NCBI GenBank assembly: GCA_010093605.1
Contig: MU004192.1
Location: 509,774 to 573,773, forward strand
Source of the DNA: Lophium mytilinum
Lineage: Eukaryota > Ascomycota > Dothideomycetes > Mytilinidiales > Mytilinidiaceae
Reading direction: 5' to 3'
Length of the DNA stretch: 64,000 nucleotides
The position numbers and the translations under genes were made by a program. The notes below the pieces were generated by a model. It made no database searches and was not told the DNA's origin. It saw only the letters and a program-made list of their open reading frames with translations. Positions 57,007 to 64,000 of this stretch are shown here, piece by piece. Numbering within the stretch: the stretch's first letter is position 1; each line of letters begins with the position of its first letter.

Positions 57007-57207
57007 ATGGCTAGCCGCACTACTCCTTACAAGATTGCTGTATTCGGACCCGGGGACGTCGGCTGCATAGTCATTCGCGAGGCAACTCGGCTTCCCGAGT
57101 TCGAAGTCGTCGGCGCGCTCGTTGTTATCAGGAGAAGAAGGATGGCGTGGACGTCGGCACCCTCGCCGGAAGAAGGGCCAGAGGAGGGGTGTGGCGGGTT
57201 GCTGTAA
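57007..57207 (+). pseudogene. Truncated N-terminus of a DapB-like NAD(P)-binding oxidoreductase
   Basis: The first 39 codons read as a clean Rossmann start (PYKIAVFGPGDVGCIVIREA, then TRLPEFEVVGALV) as in fungal proteins of the dihydrodipicolinate-reductase-like NAD(P)-binding group. Family-like sequence then continues two frames over as YQEKKDGVDVGTLAG, consistent with a two-base insertion, and stops matching after about twenty more codons. The remaining ~300 residues of such a protein are absent; a T-rich run follows at about 57235. This is a remnant of a once complete gene. Confidence 0.65.
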
Positions 57208-58267
57208 GGAGGGTTGAATGAAGTGGGATTGGTTCTTTTTTTTTTGCGCACTGCTGTATATGTTGTTTGTTCTTTCTTCGCTGACCTTTGAGCAAGACGA
57301 TTATCTGCACCAAGCAAGGAATTTGATTGCTATCCATGAAGAATCTGCATTCGGTCATCAGTGGAAGTGGGCTGAAAACCGGTATCTCGCGCTAAAGTCC
57401 TCGTCCGTAGTCTTTCCACATCACTAACTAAACCCACCGACAAAAACATCCAATGCACACTTACATCAATCAAAAAAGTCTAGTTTAAATCTAGCAGCCA
57501 TACATAAGCGTATAGTCCTGGTATTCAAAACCCCCCACATCTAGACAGGCTGCAGCCGCCTTTCGGCCGACTCTCCGTCACTCATCCACCAGAAATATCG
57601 GCAGGACCTCGCCCCCGATTCATCGCGGTTCATCATTCATGTCTCCCCCTGCTCTCCCGCTTCCTCTCGCGGTTCCATACAAACGATCTGCGAATAGTTA
57701 CTCGCTCCCACAACCCAAAAACCCGCTACATCCCTCAAGCATATAGGGAACCAAAAGCTGCCCGTCCAACCCCCCCACCCTCGTCGCCCTCACCCCTTCA
57801 CCAAAACCGAGGTGGTGGGCGGCGGCGGCCTCCACGCAGCCCTGATGCATTTTGGGAATTCTCCAATCTCCATCCTCCAACCCGGGAACCGATGGAATAC
57901 GTGCATCCAGCCATCTTCAGCATGTTTCTGATTTCCGAAAATGCGCCGGTTATGGGTTCCACCCACATGAAAAAGAAGCGAAACAAAACCAAACAAACAC
58001 CGGTGTTGAAAACCCCTTGAGAAACGAACACAAAAAACACCTGACCCTTTGAAAGAAAAAAACACCGTCCATGCGCCCGTGTAATGGTAGATGATTGAAG
58101 AAAACCCTCCAAAAAAAAGAAAACCCCGGGTAAGTAAAGGGTAGGTAGGTGACCTCGCAGATACAGGATCCCGGACACGATCCAACGCCGAAGAAAAAAG
58201 ATGCCCACCGCTCAGCGGACCGTTGCTAAAAACCAGCTTTTTGTAGTTTCACGTCCCCCGCCCCCCA
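57208..58267. other. 3' flank of CDC24
   Basis: No gene is recognised. The region has many homopolymer runs of A, C and T; the right part probably encodes the CDC24 3' untranslated region. Minus-strand open frames at 57.8-58.2 kb are rich in Phe and Cys and look like translated UTR. Confidence 0.5.
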
Positions 58268-61200
58268 TCAGCGTTGACAGAACAGCTCAATCTCGCCCAA
58301 CTGCCCCGCCATGATCTGATCCCGCTGCTGCTCCTTCCACGTCTCAAACGCCGTCTGCACGTCCTCGTCCGACTGGATGCTAACATAGTCGTCCTCGTCC
58401 AGGTACTTCAGCTTGACCTGGCCCGCGCTGAGCGACACATTCGTCGACCGCTGCAGCTTCGCGTCGATACGGTCCTTCAGCGACTGGAAACTGATGTTCG
58501 TGCTCACGACCAGCGTCATCGTGCTGCCCGCGGACGGGCAGTGCACCTTGACTTTGAGCTGCGACGGGATTTGCACGTCCTGCGACTGCGGCAGGGGCGG
58601 TGACATCGTTCGAGAATCCACAGAGGCTGGCGTCATGGTCCGGTCAAACGATGAGGCAGGTGTCATGGTCCTGGCTATTGGGACGTGCCGCGGGTCATAG
58701 CGGTTGGAGCCATTCGAAGAGTCCATCTCTGTTTGCGAACGTGGTTGCTGTGGGAAGCGTTCTCGTGCAAGATTCGGCGATTGTGTGGCGGTCCGTTGCG
58801 GCATACTATTGGGCGAGTTGTTCTGGCTTCGGTTCACGATTCCAGGTGTATACGCGTAATGAGTCGGGAACGGTGGAACTTCCGGCACTGGAGGCTGTTG
58901 GCCATTCTGGCGTTGGCTTTGCCTGAGAGGGTTGTGAATATCAGGACTGCTCGCTGACCTCATCCTATTCTGCGCTATGACCGTGCTGTGCTGTGAGCCT
59001 GCATTCGGAGGTAATGAGGGTCGCTGCATAGCATTGGCACGGCCTCCGGGGTAGACACCTGGGGTCATGGATCCCTCCCGAGACATTTGCCGTGCCATTG
59101 CTGGAGCTGTGAAGCGGTTGCCCTCTTCCCCATGCCATGCATTGGGGGGCGCCTGTTGACGAGGGAACGGGAACATGCCGGCCGATGATGAACTTGTTCG
59201 AGACGATATCGGGGAGTCAACAGTGGGCGAGAAGAATGATTCTGGGTGCGTTCCAGGTGTAGTGGCACCGGCGAGCTGCTGAGTTCGAAGGGTTAGCGCA
59301 GGTTGGGAGCCATAGCCCATTGGGAACCTAGGTGGAGGTACCCTCGGATCTGTCTCTGTCATTGGGGGACCGCTATCACCAGTTGTTGACCTGGACCGCA
59401 AGCTGACACTGGAACCATTGGACCTGATGGCATAGCCTTCTTGAGTGGCTGGAGTAGCAGCGCCCTGGTCCTCGGGTTCTTCTTCGTCATCCTCTTCCTC
59501 TTCTGCGTAAGGGTTTACGAGGTCGGGCTGGTTCTGCATAAACGTGAATTCAGTCGCAGAAGCGCTTGCGTTGGTCTTGCTGCTGGTCCTAGCGTGGTCT
59601 CTCCATACTCGCCGCTGCCCATCAACCTGAGCAGCCCACTTCTTCATAGTTTCTTCGGACTGAAACCTGATGACAAAATTCTCGATGCCAGGATCACCCT
59701 TCCAGAAGATCTGGCAGGTGTACGAGCCTTGTACGAGGCGTCAGTCTGCGAATTACTTGAGGAAGATTGGTCTGTGCATACCTGGTTTTGATATCGAGAT
59801 GGTTTCTGTAACGTTTTGCATGAAGATCCGACCTTTCAATTGCAGCTTGGCTTTCCCTCTGCCATTTGTCAACGACTTGTTCGTAATACGGTTCTTCTGC
59901 TTGTTAGGATTTTGTTCCTTGCAGCAAAGAAGGATCATCTCGAAAAGGTATATCTTGTACTATAATCGCAGGTCAGCGCAGCTTTGGTGTTAAGAGTTGT
60001 ATGACAGTACCTCTCGTTCCTCATTTTTTGTGCTTATACTCTCGCCCTTGAGCACGGTGAAGGTTCCGTAAAGCAATAGTTCTCCAAAGCCTTCAATACG
60101 ATGGCCCTTCCAGTCCTCGACAAGAGTCCTGAGCTCTTCAACCGCCTCAAGCCGCTCTTCACGGTCGATAGCTGCATTTGTCCGCTGGAGCACTGATGAT
60201 GCTGCTTCTATACCGTTCGAGATATCCTGTTTCCGAGAGTCATCGAGGTCACCTTTGTCCCTCAATTCCTGTTGATGTGAGTAAGTGGAAAGAAGAGTCT
60301 GAGGTACAACGTACCTTGAGCAGCAGGGGGTATTTGGCTAGTCGCTGGAAAGGCTTCAGAAGAAAAGATGTTAGAACAGTGCTCGACTCAACCATCTGAC
60401 GCAGTTCGTCCGAACCACCCGTGTCTTTCAGTTTGACAAACTCTCGAGTAGCCGTATCCTCGCATTTCTTCTGATTTGCAATATACGGCTCATACACCTT
60501 GAAAGCGTCTTTGTACAGAACGAACAACTTTCCCCAGTTCTGTTCTTCCTCGGGCTGTGCGTTTGTTTGTTCCACTCGAATGAGGAACCGTCGTTGGAAG
60601 TCTAGCAGGGCGTTCAGATTTAGAAAGATGTCGTGAATACAATCACCAGTGACAATTCCTCGCCTCTCAACTTCCGTCTTGAAAGCCTGCAGCAGCTCAA
60701 GATGCTGCACGTATGTTCGCTCGGTCTTGACCATCTCATCCACGATATGTTGCCGCTGGGTGCGCTTTACGCCCGGTGCGTTTGATTCATCGAACCGCTC
60801 TTCCTCCTCGCTTATCACCTTGCACTGGACCAGGATGTCGAGAACCCGGTTAACCACTTTGGCGACCTAGCAGAGTGTCAGTTTGAGCAGGACGAATGGC
60901 TTTGGGATCCTGTGGGGAACACCTTTGGAGTAAAATTTACGAAGAAAATTTCTTCTTACCTTTACAAATCCGGTTGTGTCGTCGCCGTACAGGTCGGTAA
61001 TGATGAAGCACTCAGCTGCCGGAAACTTGAACTCGTTCATGCAAGCTTGGATGAACTTGAAGGTGGCAGCTTGTGGCCGTTTCTTTTCCGGAATCCTGCC
61101 TTCGTCCACCATCAACGGGTTTTCCGGGTTCAAGGCATTGTAGATGTCCATCAAAGGATAGCCCCTTCGGAAGGTCCGCCAGAGGATAGTAACCGGGTCT

Positions 61201-61604
61201 GTGTCATCGTCGGCATCGGCAGTCTCGTCCACCAGCCAGTGCCCGAACCCGGGAACCTTCCTCAGACGGGTCTGCAAGTTGAGGCAGATCTGGAAGAGCG
61301 AGGTATCCTTGTCGGCCCGCCGGTTGAGGACATTGTCGGAGGCCTCAATGGGACCGCCATTGTTCACGGGCGTCGCGCTCGGGAAGGGGGCGTTGAAGAG
61401 GGTCGAGGTCGAGGTGGCCGCGCTGGACTGGGTGTCGCGGGCGGTGCTGTGGGACCAGTTGGAGTACTGGCTGGCATAGCTCTGGTGGCTTTGGGTATGC
61501 ATGAGGGGTGACGGGCCGCTGGCCGAGTTCAAGCGGGAGTGCGTCGTGGGCGCAGCGTGAGAGGTGTGAGCGCGCGCAAGTCCAGAATGCAGGGCGACCT
61601 CCAT
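58268..61604 (-). CDS. CDC24: Rho guanine nucleotide exchange factor Cdc24
   Basis: Five exons, 61604-60960, 60866-60315, 60268-60011, 59959-59782 and 59727-58268, give 1030 residues; all four junctions keep frame. Domains in order: a disordered Ser/Thr-rich head (1-75); a calponin-homology-like domain (about 85-215, SLFQICLNLQTRLRKVPGFG and TGFVK); a DH exchange domain starting QRQHIVDEMVKTERTYVQHL (about 250-440) with FLLKPFQRLAKYPLLLK; a PH domain (about 455-585) with IYLFEMILLCCKE; a long Pro/Ser/Gln-rich linker with RTMTPAS repeats; and a C-terminal PB1 domain (about 935-1030) whose acidic OPCA-type loop is YLDEDDYVSIQSDEDV. Cdc24 activates Cdc42 at sites of polarised growth, and PB1 binds the scaffold Bem1. 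Confidence 0.95.
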
Positions 61605-63145
61605 CCTAGCAGTTCATCCTCCGTCGCTGTTCACGACAGAGCTGGGGACGTGGTGGCGCCCTGGGGTCCTGGGGTCCTGGACAGCGCTTCGAGGGCGGTC
61701 GGGGAGCGGGTCCGGCGCTGGCACTTGCTGGGCTGCGAGGGAGCGTGCTGGGGGGTCGCGGCGCGGGATGCGGTGAGGAGAGAGTCGCAGCAGCGGGAGT
61801 CGTTCAGGGCGTTGAAGAGGCTTGGAGAGCAGCAGTGGTGGGGATAGAGGTGGTATAGTGGAGGCTGTCGGCGATTAGGGGGACGTTTCAAATCCTCGTT
61901 CGCGCGCTAGTGTCGGCGTGGCCCCCAGAAATCCTGCCACCACTGGGTACTTGGGCTCCCTGCAGCGAAGTCACAGCTCGTGATGCAGCCGCCCAAAGAG
62001 TGCTAAGTGTGCTTGACTTCTACGGCCCTAAAGGCAGCCTCCCCGCCGCGTGATATCATCAGCTGCCCGCGCGCTCGACGCTTCGCCGGGCAGCAAGCAA
62101 GAAGCGCGGACGGCTCGCCATCCCCACAAAAACAACGTGGACGGACCCCCCCTCTCCCCCTTCTCCTCCCAAAGTAGTATCAAGGTTAAAGGCCCGGTCT
62201 CAGGGTCCCCAGCACACGCCTAGCATGACTGTTCAACCCGCGGTCGAGCGTGCGAGCTACGGCCGACGGAAAAGACGTCAAACCACGGACCGCGTCCACG
62301 GCTTCAGCGACTCCGCTGCCGAATGCCCTCATATGCCGTGGTGGCTGCAGCCTCGACGGGCGGTGGCAGTGGTTCTTTGTTTGGGCCGCACAAAAACTGG
62401 GCTGCTGCAGACGCCGCCAAGTTTCACCGCACACCGAGTCCATTGCGGCTCTGGGCGACAGCATCAGAACGGGCACACAGTCACAGCGAGAACTCCGAGA
62501 GGGAGAGTCTGATCTGCCTGGTGTTGCGCTCTGGAGCATGGGGTGACATCTTGATAATCGCTCAGGGCGGCAGATCATCGTCGCGAAGGCCTCTTCAGAG
62601 AACCTACAGTGGCAAGCGTCGTTCACTCGAAACATGCAGAAAACTCAGATATGCAGGGCGCTCGCGTGCTGCTGCTGCGAGCCTATATGCTCCGCGAGTA
62701 GATGCCTTGTTGACTATCAAGCATCCGACTAACGCGGGCTATCTTCAGCATGAAGCTTGAGCGACTCATGGGGTCTGGGTCACGTGCCGAACCATTGTTC
62801 TCCGGCATCCGAAATTTTGAAGCTAGACAACTGCCGATAGCTACATGACGTCTGAAAGGCCTCCAGTATTTGGCTTGAACCTAGCGATCCGCAATAGAGT
62901 TTGAAACTCAATGGATGTCTTACTCTAACACAAAGGTGCCAATCATTTCAGGCATCTTTCCGAAGCAGAGGTCGGCGAGTTCGGCGCTAGTGCAGCACTA
63001 CGCCGTTAGTCTAGATCTGGGCACACGATTTTATCGTACCATCCGGGGTAGATTGTTGCTGTAGTTAGGAGTACATCCGATAGGTAGGCGATGAAGATCA
63101 ACCTCTAGCTGTTTCTTGCTAGCTCCGATATCTCAACATCAAGCT
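61605..63145. other. 1.5-kb intergenic stretch, CDC24 promoter side
   Basis: The first 600 bases are GC-rich and should include the CDC24 promoter and leader. Overlapping open frames on both strands at 62.2-62.8 kb lack domains or consistent codon use and are taken as noise. Confidence 0.45.
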
Positions 63146-63982
63146 TCACATCCGGTCTGAAACTTTATATGAGCCCATAGGGACTCCCAAAGCAGTGGTA
63201 AATGAGGATGTACAGCCTCTTGTGATCATTCTCGTCATCATCGCCTCAGCAAATAGGCTTTCCCACACCATCCTCCTTCGGCTCATACGCCGGCAGACTC
63301 CCCATCTCCTGCCTCCACCGCTCCCTCCTCGTCTCCACCGTAAGCACCACAAACAAACTAGCCGCCAGCGCTCCATGAAAGCATGGGCTTCGCGATCCGC
63401 GCTCACAAGCTGCGGAACCACCTGCTGGAAGTCCAGGTACGCGAGCCTTGCATCCAATGACCGCGGATCCGCCTGTTCGCCCGTTGGACGTCCGGTAGGG
63501 TCCAGGCCCCACGCTGGCCGCTTTGCATAGATGATACTGCGCTGCTCCGCGAGTTGCTCGAGCGTGCGCCACGACTCGTCCGCGTAAAGGAACGCAAGGG
63601 GTATCTTGGTCGTCGAGCTGTCGCTGACGTTTCGGCGGCGGTGGTAGAGGCCGTAGCAGTCGCCGATATCACCAATTGAGCTCTGATCACCGTAGCTGAG
63701 GGACTTTTGCTCGCCTTTGCTCGTGAGAACTGCGACGCATCGTACGCCAGGGACATCGAGGTTCAGCTTTGGCTGGATTTCTGCGGTGCAGGCCGGGCTG
63801 TAGACGCCTGTAACAGGATGCCGCCGTGTCACGACTAGTATGTTGAACTCGTCGGTCGAAGTCGTGCTCGGGGTGGTGTTGAGGGCATAGTATGGTGCAC
63901 CTTGCGCCGGTCCGAGGGTTAGGCGTTCGGCGATAGGCTGGATGTGCGTGAGGGTGGCGCGGAAGAGGTTCAGTACAAGCAT
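63146..63982 (-). CDS. Unrecognised protein at the window edge, probable frame shift near its end
   Basis: The open frame gives 278 residues, and the frame stays open to the window end at 64000, so the true start may lie outside. Residues ~45-215 look like a folded domain (NILVVTRRHPVTGVYSPAC, PGVRCVAVLTSKG, IPLAFLYADESWRTLEQLAE, DPRSLDARLAYLDFQQVVPQ). After HAFME the frame turns into Arg/Gly-rich, Trp-rich sequence unlike a natural protein, whereas the neighbouring frame gives ALAASLFVVLTVETRRER, a typical C-terminal membrane helix, then GSLPAYEPKEDG and a stop at 63246-63248. One missing base near 63375 would explain this. The product is probably a one-helix membrane-anchored protein of unknown function. 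Confidence 0.55.
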   Translation of the reverse strand: MLVLNLFRATLTHIQPIAERLTLGPAQGAPYYALNTTPSTTSTDEFNILVVTRRHPVTGVYSPACTAEIQPKLNLDVPGVRCVAVLTSKGEQKSLSYGDQSSIGDIGDCYGLYHRRRNVSDSSTTKIPLAFLYADESWRTLEQLAEQRSIIYAKRPAWGLDPTGRPTGEQADPRSLDARLAYLDFQQVVPQLVSADREAHAFMERWRLVCLWCLRWRRGGSGGGRRWGVCRRMSRRRMVWESLFAEAMMTRMITRGCTSSFTTALGVPMGSYKVSDRM

Positions 63983-64000
63983 AGGATTCTCTACTGGTAT

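Noticed and set aside
57798-58208. 136-codon Phe/Cys-rich minus-strand frame beyond CDC24
   Set aside because: It lies in the probable 3' untranslated region and has homopolymer-driven composition.
62186-62760. Several 95-150-codon frames on both strands upstream of CDC24
   Set aside because: They overlap one another in different frames and none looks like a folded protein.
1-64000. tRNA, rRNA or CRISPR features
   Set aside because: No tRNA A/B-box pair, rRNA-like segment or regular repeat-spacer array was seen by eye; a covariance-model scan would be needed to exclude small RNA genes.

Overview
The window is nuclear DNA of a filamentous ascomycete (Pezizomycotina; the class cannot be fixed from sequence alone). 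Genes are 0.3-3.3 kb, many with one to four short GT-AG introns of about 50-110 bases, and several families are typical of this group: HET, the fungal NLR-type N-terminal domain, Clr5, RTA1, 2EXR/F-box-like and DUF3176-like proteins. About twenty apparently intact genes, three or four damaged ones and several repeats can be read. Exon borders were worked out by eye from splice signals and reading frame.

Layout. 0.4-5.8 kb: an uncharacterised multi-pass membrane protein and an RTA1-family protein on opposite strands, separated by 2.8 kb holding a 79-bp tandem repeat and a 16-bp repeat in the RTA1 leader. 7.5-16.4 kb: transporters, namely two MFS drug-efflux-type proteins and an NRAMP metal transporter. 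17.2-24 kb: a GNAT-like gene with a frame break, a SUR7-like membrane gene with an in-frame stop, and a decayed DUF3176-like gene. 24.1-28.1 kb: a 2EXR/F-box-like protein, the mitochondrial calcium uniporter and a small spliced one-helix protein. 28.9-41.8 kb: a damaged Clr5/zinc-finger gene, an EST1-domain protein, an ankyrin protein with an NLR-type N-terminus, a seven-helix membrane protein and a HET protein. 42.4-48.7 kb: a secreted GH3 glycosidase and the tRNA cytosine-C5 methyltransferase TRM4. 49.0-55.8 kb: a compact group of membrane protein, SAM methyltransferase, flavin monooxygenase and FAD amine-oxidase-like enzyme. 55.8-64 kb: a gene remnant, the Rho GEF CDC24, and a gene of unknown family at the window edge.

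How the genes relate. TRM4, CDC24 and MCU are conserved housekeeping genes. The 49-56 kb group looks like a small pathway: two oxidoreductases share a 475-bp divergent promoter, and a methyltransferase and a membrane protein converge beside them. The HET, ankyrin/NLR-like, EST1 and damaged Clr5 genes form a fast-evolving accessory stretch. Two copies of one 124-bp repeat lie in opposite orientation at 10.3 and 45.3 kb. No tRNA, rRNA, CRISPR array or complete mobile element was recognised.
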